Assembly (NCBI RefSeq): GCF_021129155.1
Contig: NZ_JAJOMC010000013.1
Location: 23,841-87,840 of the forward strand
Origin: Arthrobacter sp. AK04
GTDB lineage: Bacteria; Actinomycetota; Actinomycetes; Actinomycetales; Micrococcaceae
Direction of reading: 5' to 3'
Length of the DNA: 64,000 nucleotides
Under the pieces are notes generated by a model that saw only the letters and a program-made list of their open reading frames with translations, searched no databases and had not been told where the DNA came from. The position numbers and the translations under genes are program-made. Position 1 is the first letter of the stretch. Every line of letters starts with the position of its first letter. Below are positions 19,170-26,242 of this stretch, one piece after another.

Positions 19170-19628
19170 ATGAGGCCCGCAGTCCGTAAAAGTGTTTATG
19201 CCGGGATCGCCGGCCTGTCCCTGGCCGGAACGGTGGCCGCCTGCGCCCCTTCTGCCGGGGATTCCTCCCCCGCGCCCGCAGCCACCGGCAGTGCTCCAGC
19301 ACCGGGCGCATCAACCGCGGCTGGCAGCGGATCGGACTACAAGGACGGCACCTACAGTGCGGATGGGACGTACGTCTCACCCAACGGCACCGAAACTGTG
19401 GGCGTGGAACTGACCCTGGCATCCGGGACCGTCACGGACGTGCAGATCACGCAGCACCCCTCCAACCCGAACACCCGCAAGTTCCAGGGCGAGTTCGCCG
19501 GTGGGATCGCGGGGCAGGTGGTAGGCAAGAACATTGACCAGCTCAATGTTTCCAAGGTTGCCGGCTCCTCCCTCACCAGTGGCGGCTTCAACCAGGCCGT
19601 GGAGCAGATCAAGTCGGAAGCGCGATAG
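19170..19628 (+). CDS. Exported FMN-binding domain lipoprotein
   Basis: This 152-residue protein has a lipoprotein signal peptide with lipobox GTVAAC (Cys25), then an Ala/Ser/Pro-rich linker to about residue 53 and an FMN_bind domain like those of RnfG and NqrC. In the family, ApbE attaches FMN through a phosphoester to the last residue of an [ST]GA[TS] motif. Here the aligned segment is VAGSSLTSGGFNQAV, so the acceptor would be Ser134. It is three bases upstream of apbE. It probably carries electrons on the outer face of the membrane; its final acceptor is unknown. Confidence 0.88.
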   Translation: MRPAVRKSVYAGIAGLSLAGTVAACAPSAGDSSPAPAATGSAPAPGASTAAGSGSDYKDGTYSADGTYVSPNGTETVGVELTLASGTVTDVQITQHPSNPNTRKFQGEFAGGIAGQVVGKNIDQLNVSKVAGSSLTSGGFNQAVEQIKSEAR

Positions 19629-19631
19629 GAC

Positions 19632-20501
19632 GTGCCGGTCGGCTGGGAGGATTTTGCGTTTGAGGGGATCGGAACGCGCTGGGAAATTTCAACGCCGCAG
19701 CCGCTCGATTCCGCACTCCGCGCGCGCCTGCTGGCCCTGGTGGAACGATTCGACGCCGACTGGTCCCGGTTCCGGGCGGATTCCCTTGTCAGCGCCATGG
19801 CCAGGGAACCCGGAAAGTATGAGTTTGCCGCGGAGGCGCAGGCGCTGGGGCAGCTGTACCGGAGCCTTTATAAGGCCACCGGCGGGGCCATGACGCCGCT
19901 CATCGGACCCAGCCTGGAGCGCCTGGGGTACGACGCGAATTACTCCCTTCGCCCCTCGGGCTCCGCACTGCCGGCGCCGGCCTGGGACGGGGTGCTGGAG
20001 TGGGCCGGCAGCACCCTCACCACCTCGGCTCCCGTTGTGCTGGACGTCGGGGCCGCCGGCAAGGGCCTGCTGGTGGATCTGCTGGCTGCCCAGCTCGAGG
20101 AGGCCGGGCTCAAGGCGTACACCGTTGATGGCAGCGGAGACCTGCTGGCGAAGGGTCCGGAACCCGTTGCGGTGGCGCTGGAACATCCGTACAACACAAC
20201 GCAGGCCATAGGGGTGGTGCAGCTGGCGGACCGTGCCCTGTGCGCCTCTGCGGCCAACCGGCGTGCCTGGGGCGACGGCCTGCACCACGTCCTGGACGGG
20301 AGGACCGGCCGGCCCGTCAGGACGGCCGTGGCCACGTGGGCACTGGCCGGCACCACCATGCTGGCCGATGCCCTGGCAACAGCACTCTTCTTTGTACCCG
20401 GTGCCGAACTCCAACGGGCCTTCGACTTCTCCTGGCTCACCGTTTTCTCGGACGGAAGCGCCGCCCATTCCGCAGAGTTTGAGGGGACACTGTTCACATG
20501 A
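19632..20501 (+). CDS. apbE: FAD:protein FMN transferase (ApbE)
   Basis: This 289-residue enzyme covalently flavinylates FMN_bind proteins using FAD and Mg2+. Family segments include GGAMTPLIGPSLERLGYD, VVLDVGAAGKGLLVDLLA, HHVLDGRTGRPV and the metal-binding GTTMLADALATALFF. There is no signal peptide or lipobox; the GTG start at 19632 is the first available after the upstream gene. Many ApbE proteins are exported, so this one would act in the cytoplasm. It overlaps the next gene by four bases (ATGA). Confidence 0.92.
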   Translation: MPVGWEDFAFEGIGTRWEISTPQPLDSALRARLLALVERFDADWSRFRADSLVSAMAREPGKYEFAAEAQALGQLYRSLYKATGGAMTPLIGPSLERLGYDANYSLRPSGSALPAPAWDGVLEWAGSTLTTSAPVVLDVGAAGKGLLVDLLAAQLEEAGLKAYTVDGSGDLLAKGPEPVAVALEHPYNTTQAIGVVQLADRALCASAANRRAWGDGLHHVLDGRTGRPVRTAVATWALAGTTMLADALATALFFVPGAELQRAFDFSWLTVFSDGSAAHSAEFEGTLFT

Positions 20502-22042
20502 GCCCTGTTGAAACGCCGAAAGCGCCGCCGGGCGCCGCCTTGGGTGCCCGGCTGGACACCGCGCTGGGCCGGTTCACCATGTACCGGCTGGTCCTCCTTG
20601 TCCTCGCGGTCCTGGCTGTATACAGCCTGGTCCTCGATGCCCTTGGTTGGCTGACGTTCGGTATTCCCGAAATGCTGGCGCACCTGGTGCTGTGCCTCGG
20701 CCTGACATACGCCTCAAACAGGGCGCTGGCGCCGCTGTTCCGGGTCCGGCCGCACTCTGAGTCCTCGCTCATCACGGGCCTGCTGCTGTACTTCCTGTTC
20801 TGGCCCTCGTTCGCGCCGCTGGACGTGGCAGGCGTGGCCCTGGCCTGCGTCCTGGCGTCGGCATCAAAGTATGCGCTCGCGTGGCGCGGCCGGCACATCT
20901 TCAACGCCGCCGCGGCGGGAGCTTTCGTGGCCGGGCTTACCGGGCTCAACATTGCAACCTGGTGGGCCGCCACTCCTGCGATGCTGTGGGTGCTGGTGCC
21001 CGGTGTCCTCCTGGTCCTGTACAGAACCCGGAAGTTCCTGATGGCGTCCGTGTTCGTTGCTGTGGCCACCGCCATCATCACGGCGGAACTGCTTCAGGCC
21101 GGGATGTCCGTGGGCATGGCTTTATGGCAGTCCCTGGCCCAGCGGCCGCTGCTGTTTTTTGTTGGCTTCATGCTCACCGAACCACTCACACTGCCGCCAC
21201 GGAGACGGCAGCAGCTGGCACTTGCCGCTGTGGTGGGCGTGGTGTTCGCGGTCCCCTACAACTTCGGTTTCCTGGCCAATTCTCCAGAGGCGGCGCTGCT
21301 GCTTGGCAATGCGATCGCGTTCCTGATGGGGCAGCGGGGCAGGGTGGCCCTTCGCCTGGCCGGAACCAGGCCCTTGACGCGCAGCACGACGGAATTCAGT
21401 TTCGAGCCGTCCCGGCCTGTGCGCTTCGTGCCGGGGCAGTACATGGAACTGGACCTTCCGCATGCAAAATCCGACGGCAAAGGACGACGCCGGGTGTTCA
21501 GCCTGACGGGCTCGCCCAGTGAACGCCTGGTCAAGTTCGGCGTGCGGACCGCGGAGCCCCTGTCGGCAGCCAAGAAAGTGCTCCTGTCGCTGAATCCGGG
21601 GGATGAAGTGACGGCCACGGCGGTTGGAGGTGACTTTGTCCTCCCCCGCGATCCGCGCAAGCCTGTCCTGCTGATTGCCGCCGGAATCGGCATCACGCCG
21701 TACCTTTCACACTTGTCGTCCGGAGGATTGCGGGACCGGGATGCCGTGCTGCTCCTGCTCGCCAGGAGCGCGGAGGAGGTTGCCTATGCGGAGGAGCTGC
21801 AGGCGGCGGGTATCCGTGTCCTGGTCCGCGTGGCGGACGGTTCCGTGCCGCCCCCGGGTCTGGCCACCGCGTCTTGGGATGGCACGCGGGTGGACGGCGA
21901 GGCCATCCGCGCCCTGGTCCCCGACGTCGCTGACCGTGAGGTGTACATCTCGGGTTCCCCTGCCAGCGTGGCCTCACTGAGGCGGGCTGCAAAAGACGCC
22001 GGGGCAAGAAAAGTCCACATTGATTCCTTCTCGGGCTACTGA
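20498..22042 (+). CDS. NqrB/RnfD-like membrane domain fused to ferredoxin-NADP reductase domain
   Basis: This 514-residue protein has about eight to nine transmembrane helices over residues 27-285, resembling NqrB/RnfD, followed by an FNR-type domain from about 290. The FAD-binding parts are FVPGQYMELDLP and RRRVFSLTG, and the pyridine-nucleotide site is LLIAAGIGITPYLS. No [ST]GAT flavinylation motif is seen in the membrane part. It would pass electrons from cytoplasmic NAD(P)H through the membrane to the neighbouring FMN lipoprotein. It is co-translated with apbE. Confidence 0.85.
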   Translation: MSPVETPKAPPGAALGARLDTALGRFTMYRLVLLVLAVLAVYSLVLDALGWLTFGIPEMLAHLVLCLGLTYASNRALAPLFRVRPHSESSLITGLLLYFLFWPSFAPLDVAGVALACVLASASKYALAWRGRHIFNAAAAGAFVAGLTGLNIATWWAATPAMLWVLVPGVLLVLYRTRKFLMASVFVAVATAIITAELLQAGMSVGMALWQSLAQRPLLFFVGFMLTEPLTLPPRRRQQLALAAVVGVVFAVPYNFGFLANSPEAALLLGNAIAFLMGQRGRVALRLAGTRPLTRSTTEFSFEPSRPVRFVPGQYMELDLPHAKSDGKGRRRVFSLTGSPSERLVKFGVRTAEPLSAAKKVLLSLNPGDEVTATAVGGDFVLPRDPRKPVLLIAAGIGITPYLSHLSSGGLRDRDAVLLLLARSAEEVAYAEELQAAGIRVLVRVADGSVPPPGLATASWDGTRVDGEAIRALVPDVADREVYISGSPASVASLRRAAKDAGARKVHIDSFSGY

Positions 22043-22156
22043 CTTTCCACCGTTCGGCCCGTCCCGTCGCGGTGCCGCAGCGCCGATTTTCCCTTGCGGG
22101 CCACCTTACTGCTAAGCTCTAGGACGTCCCGCCGGCAACGGCAGGAACCCCGGATT

Positions 22157-22232
22157 GCCCTCGTAGCTCAGGGGATAGAGCGTCTGCCTCCGGAGCAGAA
22201 GGTCGTAGGTTCGAATCCTATCGAGGGCACCA
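22157..22232 (+). tRNA. tRNA-Arg (anticodon CCG)
   Basis: The acceptor stem GCCCTCG pairs with CGAGGGC, the D arm TAGCTCAGGGGATAGAGC is standard, the anticodon stem TCTGC/GCAGA holds the loop CTCCGGA (anticodon CCG), and the T arm reads GTAGGTTCGAATCCTAT. The discriminator base is A at 22229 and CCA is encoded at 22230-22232. It reads CGG arginine codons. Confidence 0.98.
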
Positions 22233-22234
22233 AC

Positions 22235-22271
22235 GAGAACCGCCAGGAATCAATGATTCCGGGCGGTTCTC
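22235..22271 (+). terminator. Hairpin terminator downstream of tRNA-Arg
   Basis: GAGAACCGCC pairs with GGCGGTTCTC, and inside them GGAATCA faces TGATTCC. The stem begins three bases after the tRNA CCA end. No T-tract follows, so it may also act as a processing stop. Confidence 0.75.
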
Positions 22272-22529
22272 TGCGTCCCAGCAGGTTCTGCAGGTGATTG
22301 ATGCCCAACGCTTGCGACACCTCCATACGGGAACTATTGGCCACGGCTGTCGATTAAACCTTTCAGCAGAGCCCAGCGCCACAGTCGGAGCGCTGCCACC
22401 GAACGAAAGGCGCGTCATCGTAGGCCGGAACACCGTGACCAGTACAAAAGCTCCCGGGCCAGCCCTGCCCCTGGTCCTGCCCAGTCACAACAACCCCGAT
22501 GCCCAGTTGCGGCATATCTTTGTGGTCTC

Positions 22530-23300
22530 GTGCTGAACTCCGACAGGACCCGGGACGGCCGCCGCGGGCCGCTTCGGCTGCTCCCCGGGTTTCTCGTTTT
22601 TGTGCTGCTCGCATCAGCGCTGGTACTCCTCGCGCCAGGCCTGCTCAGCGGTTTGCGGGGCGCCGGCGGCTCGCTGGTGTGGAACCCGGAGTGCGTTGTC
22701 GAGACCCCTGACGGGAAGGTAGGGCTCACCCGGGAGGAGGCGCAACGGGCCACAACAGCCGTCGCACTGCTGGCCCGCGGCGTGCAGCCACCGGACACCT
22801 CCGGCATTGATGCGGCGGCGTTGGAGCAGCTGGCTGCCGGCCCGTCCGATGACGCAGGCCCTTCCCTCTCCTGCCGGGGCTCGGCCGCCAGCGGACTGGG
22901 CGAAGAGCCGCTGACTGCCACGGGCCTGACACCCCGTGCCGAGCGGTTGCGCGCGGCGATGACGGAGGTGTTTGGCCCCCAAAGTTTGGGCGGGTTCGCC
23001 CCAGGCGGCGTCGGCCAAGGACACGGAGTTGACTCCACGCACTATGACGGCCGGGCAGTGGATGTCTTCTTCCGTCCCGTGACCGAGGAAAACCGGCGCG
23101 CTGGGTGGGTGCTGGCCCACTGGCTGGTTGCCCACGCCGAGGCGCTGGATATCCAGTACGTCATCTTCGATGACCGCTTCTGGAGCGTGCACAGTTCCCG
23201 CGGGCAATGGCAGGCGTACCGCGCACCTGAGCCCGGCAACGAGATCCTGCGCCACCTCGACCACGTCCACGTGGATGTGCTGGCCGGAGGGTCCGGCTAG
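22530..23300 (+). CDS. Secreted or membrane-anchored M15/ARB_07466-like hydrolase-like protein
   Basis: This 256-residue protein has an N-terminal membrane helix (GFLVFVLLASALVLLAPGLL) and an extracytoplasmic C-terminal domain. That domain contains HGVDSTHYDGRAVDVFF and a final HLDHVHVDV, spaced like the zinc ligands of LAS-type D,D- or L,D-peptidases and ARB_07466-like proteins. A role in wall peptide cleavage is plausible but unproven. The GTG start at 22530 is uncertain and no clear Shine-Dalgarno sequence is visible. It follows the tRNA by about 300 bases that hold nothing else I can identify. Confidence 0.6.
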   Translation: MLNSDRTRDGRRGPLRLLPGFLVFVLLASALVLLAPGLLSGLRGAGGSLVWNPECVVETPDGKVGLTREEAQRATTAVALLARGVQPPDTSGIDAAALEQLAAGPSDDAGPSLSCRGSAASGLGEEPLTATGLTPRAERLRAAMTEVFGPQSLGGFAPGGVGQGHGVDSTHYDGRAVDVFFRPVTEENRRAGWVLAHWLVAHAEALDIQYVIFDDRFWSVHSSRGQWQAYRAPEPGNEILRHLDHVHVDVLAGGSG

Positions 23301-23385
23301 GGGGCAGGCCGGCAATGCCGGGAGCCTGCCGAGGAATGTCGGTGCCTCCTCGTAGGCTGAATCCACCAAGTTGAGGGGGTACGCA

Positions 23386-24438
23386 ATGCACGGTCCGTTA
23401 TGTTCCATCATCCCGCCCTATATGCTCAGGAGGCTGGCCAGGCAGGGCGCGCCGGAGTTTTCGTCCGCGGCCAGGGCAGCCAAGGAAGCTTTAGGCCATG
23501 TGGAGTCGTTCCGTTCAGCACGGGCCAAGTCCGCGCCCGGCGCCCCGGCAGGCGTCCGCCAGGCCAAGCCCGGACCACCGGACCGGAGCATCTTCGACGC
23601 AAACAGCTCGGAGCTTCTCCCCGGCACGCTGGTGCGCAAGGAAGGCGGGCCACCTGCCGGCGACCCTGCGGCTGACGAAGCCTATGAAGGGCTGGGCCAC
23701 ACGCACCGGCTCTACGCCGACGTGTTCGGACGCAACTCCATCGACGGACGGGGACTGCCCCTGAACGCCACGGTCCACTTCGGCCAGCTTTACGACAACG
23801 CCTTTTGGGACGGGAAGCAGATGGTCTTCGGCGACGGGGACGGTGAAGTCTTTGAACGGTTTACAAAATCCCTGAGCGTCATCGGGCACGAGCTCGCCCA
23901 CGGCGTCACGCAGTATTCAGCTGCGCTTGTGTACCGGAACCAGGCCGGCGCCCTCAATGAATCCATGTCCGACGTCTTCGGCGCGCTGGTGGAACAATAC
24001 GTCAAGAACCAGTCCGCCGCCGAGGCCAGCTGGCTTATCGGCGAGGGCATCTTCACTCCCGAAGTGGAAGGCCGCGCCTTGCGCTCCCTGAAGGCCCCCG
24101 GAACGGCGTACGACGACGACGTGCTGGGTAAGGACCCCCAGCCGGACACGATGGACACCTACGTGAGGACCAGCGCGGACAACGGCGGCGTCCACATCAA
24201 TTCCGGCATCCCCAACCGCGCCTTCTACCTCGTGGCGGAGTCTCTCGGCGGAAACGCCTGGGACTCCCCCGGGCGCATCTGGTACGAGGCACTCACCGGC
24301 GGATCGCTTCCCCCTGCTGCCACCTTCAGGGTCTTCGCCCGCGCCACGGTTGAATCAGCCGTAGAGCTCTTCGGTTCCGGATCACCGGAGCATGACGCCG
24401 TACAGCTGGCGTGGGAAACTGTGAAGGTCAAGCTCTAA
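23386..24438 (+). CDS. Protealysin-like M4 metallopeptidase
   Basis: This 350-residue thermolysin-family protease has the zinc motif HELAH (His168, Glu169, His172), the third ligand in ALNESMSD (Glu192) and the catalytic His in NGGVHINSG. The short N-terminus carries CSIIPPYMLRRLA, the PPL motif of protealysin-type propeptides. There is no signal peptide, so the enzyme is cytoplasmic or leaves by a non-classical route. The ATG at 23386 has GAGGGGG upstream. An emfourin-like inhibitor gene follows 60 bases later. Confidence 0.92.
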   Translation: MHGPLCSIIPPYMLRRLARQGAPEFSSAARAAKEALGHVESFRSARAKSAPGAPAGVRQAKPGPPDRSIFDANSSELLPGTLVRKEGGPPAGDPAADEAYEGLGHTHRLYADVFGRNSIDGRGLPLNATVHFGQLYDNAFWDGKQMVFGDGDGEVFERFTKSLSVIGHELAHGVTQYSAALVYRNQAGALNESMSDVFGALVEQYVKNQSAAEASWLIGEGIFTPEVEGRALRSLKAPGTAYDDDVLGKDPQPDTMDTYVRTSADNGGVHINSGIPNRAFYLVAESLGGNAWDSPGRIWYEALTGGSLPPAATFRVFARATVESAVELFGSGSPEHDAVQLAWETVKVKL

Positions 24439-24498
24439 CAAACGCCCGGCTGGCGCAGTTTGGCCGCCGGGCTGCAGGGGAAGCCCAAGGACCAGGCC

Positions 24499-24831
24499 AT
24501 GAAGATCAGCGTTGAGCGCACCGGAGGAATCGCAGCGATACCCCGGGTGTGGACTGTGGAAGCCCGCTCCGAGACCGCTATCAGCCAGTGGCAGCCCATT
24601 GTGGAAGCCTGCCCATGGGATTCGGTGCCCAGGACGCCCAGGGCTGCGGCAGAGGAGTTCGCTGGGCACCAGCCGGACCGGTTCATCTACTCCATCCGGG
24701 CCGGCCAGCACCGGGCCGCGCTTCCCGAGCAGGCCGTGACCGGGCCGTGGCGGGTGCTGGTGGACAGTACCCGGGAAGCCGCCGAGGCATCCCGGGTCCA
24801 GCGGCGGCAGGACGGCGCGTCCCCCGGCTGA
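24499..24831 (+). CDS. Emfourin-like inhibitor of the adjacent M4 protease
   Basis: This 110-residue protein begins MKISVERTGGIAAIPRVW, the conserved start of the emfourin family, small proteins that inhibit protealysin-like peptidases and are encoded beside them. Later segments (FIYSIRAGQHRAALPEQAV) fit the compact beta fold. The start is ATG 24499 with AAGGA upstream; a longer frame begins at 24460. It probably keeps the protease inactive inside the cell. Confidence 0.82.
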   Translation: MKISVERTGGIAAIPRVWTVEARSETAISQWQPIVEACPWDSVPRTPRAAAEEFAGHQPDRFIYSIRAGQHRAALPEQAVTGPWRVLVDSTREAAEASRVQRRQDGASPG

Positions 24832-24842
24832 GTGGGCGGAAA

Positions 24843-24902
24843 GCCCGGCTGGGTCAACGCAAGCCCCGCTGGGTAAACGCAAGCCCCGCTGGGTGCGCAG
24901 AA
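24843..24902. repeat. Three tandem 20-bp units between emfourin and glxA-type genes
   Basis: The unit gcccsgctgggtnaacgcaa occurs at 24843, 24863 and 24883, the third diverging at its end. The units sit between two convergent genes and encode nothing recognisable. Confidence 0.7.
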
Positions 24903-24920
24903 GGCTCCGCTGCAGCTTCA

Positions 24921-24938
24921 GCCGGAGTACGCTCCGGC
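24921..24938. terminator. Short hairpin between convergent genes
   Basis: GCCGGAG and CTCCGGC form a seven-pair stem around a TACG loop. It lies ten bases past the end of the minus-strand regulator and about 90 bases past the inhibitor gene, and could serve either. No T-run follows. Confidence 0.45.
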
Positions 24939-24948
24939 CAGGCAGTAG

Positions 24949-25917
24949 CTACCCCGCCTCAGCCAGTTGGCCGCGGAAGGCCCTGCGGTATGACTGCGGA
25001 CTGGTGTCCAGGACCTTGGCGAAGTGGTGGCGCAACAGGACAGGATGCCCGAAACCTGACTCCCTGGCGATCTCGTCGATGTTCAAGTCAGTGGATTCAA
25101 GGAGCTCCTGGGCGCGGAGTACGCGCTGCGAGTTGAGCCAGGCGGCAGGGGTGGCTCCGGTCTCCGACCTGAACCGCCTCGCAAAGGTTCTCGGAGACAT
25201 GTGGACCCGTGCCGCCAGCTCGTTCACCGTGTGCTCGCGCTCCAGGTTTTCCACCATCCAGCGCAGCAGTTTCTCCATGGGCGCGGAACCGCAGGTGGGC
25301 ATGGGCCGGTCGATAAACTGCGCCTGGCCGCCGTCGCGGTGCGGAGGAACCACCATGTCCCTTGCTATCGCGGCAGCCACGTGCGCCCCCAACTCCACGC
25401 GCACCAGGTGGAGGCACGCATCGATCCCTGCGGCGGTGCCGGCGGAGGAGATGATGTTGCCGTCCTGGACGTACAGGACGTTCTCGTCAACCTGCACGAG
25501 CGGATGCTCGGCGGCCAGCTGGCCGGAATAGTGCCAGTGGGTGGTGCAGCGGCGCCCGTCGAGCAGGCCGGCACGGGCCAGCGCAAAAGCGCCGGAGCAG
25601 ATGGACATGACCCAGGCACCCCGGGCATCGGCAGCGCGGAGCGCCTCCAAAACCTGTTCGGGCAGCTCCTCGTCCCTGCCATAGGGTGCCATGATGACCA
25701 GGTCCGCATCCTGTGTGGCTTCGAGCCCCAGGCCCACGTTCATGGAGAGCCCCGACTTCAACGGCACGTTTCCGGGGTAAGCGGTGCACACGCGGAAATC
25801 GAAAGCCGGAACGCCGCTTCCCCTGGCCGATCTGTCGATGCCGAACACTTCGCACGCGGTCCCGAATTCGAACATCGAGAAGTTGGGAACCACGATGACT
25901 GCCACTGATTTGAGCAT
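24949..25917 (-). CDS. GlxA-type transcriptional regulator (DJ-1/PfpI + AraC HTH)
   Basis: This 322-residue protein joins a DJ-1/PfpI-like amidotransferase domain (about 1-190, with VMSICSGAFALARAGLLDG including the nucleophile-elbow Cys) to a C-terminal AraC HTH (MSPRTFARRFRSETGATPAAW and DEIARESGFGHPVLLRHHF). Family members bind small nitrogenous ligands and usually activate neighbouring catabolic genes. The target is not evident here; the divergent neighbour is a 55-residue membrane protein. Confidence 0.9.
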   Translation of the reverse strand: MLKSVAVIVVPNFSMFEFGTACEVFGIDRSARGSGVPAFDFRVCTAYPGNVPLKSGLSMNVGLGLEATQDADLVIMAPYGRDEELPEQVLEALRAADARGAWVMSICSGAFALARAGLLDGRRCTTHWHYSGQLAAEHPLVQVDENVLYVQDGNIISSAGTAAGIDACLHLVRVELGAHVAAAIARDMVVPPHRDGGQAQFIDRPMPTCGSAPMEKLLRWMVENLEREHTVNELAARVHMSPRTFARRFRSETGATPAAWLNSQRVLRAQELLESTDLNIDEIARESGFGHPVLLRHHFAKVLDTSPQSYRRAFRGQLAEAG

Positions 25918-25998
25918 GTCTCCATTGTGGCAGTAATTTTAGCTTTTTGGGCATTTCTGCCACTTTTTTCAGCGTGGCACCAGGAGAAGCATGGAGGT

Positions 25999-26166
25999 AT
26001 GGAAATCCTCATAACCGCCCTCCTCATCGTGATCCTCCTCGTTATCGCCGCCACCCTTTCAGCCCTCCTGCGTGACGGAAGGGGACATACGCCTCCGGTC
26101 GAATCCCACGAGGCATGGTCCGCCCTGGACCTTCCCAGCATCAACTACACGCTTCGCGTCTTCTAA
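25999..26166 (+). CDS. Small single-pass membrane protein, 55 residues
   Basis: The peptide has one transmembrane helix (ILITALLIVILLVIAATLSALL) followed by a charged tail ending SINYTLRVF. I do not recognise a named family. The start is taken as ATG 25999; GGAGGT directly abuts it and AGGAG lies 12 bases upstream, neither well spaced, so the start is uncertain. It lies between the divergent GlxA-type regulator and hrpA. Confidence 0.55.
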   Translation: MEILITALLIVILLVIAATLSALLRDGRGHTPPVESHEAWSALDLPSINYTLRVF

Positions 26167-26242
26167 CCACCCCCCGATCCGGAAACAACTGCAGATAGTC
26201 GAAACGGGATGCCCGGGCTCCCGCAGTAGACTGTCAGCAGAC

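Noticed and set aside
22157..22271. Integration site (att) of a mobile element at the tRNA-Arg 3' end
   Set aside because: No integrase gene and no second copy of the tRNA 3' end were seen downstream.
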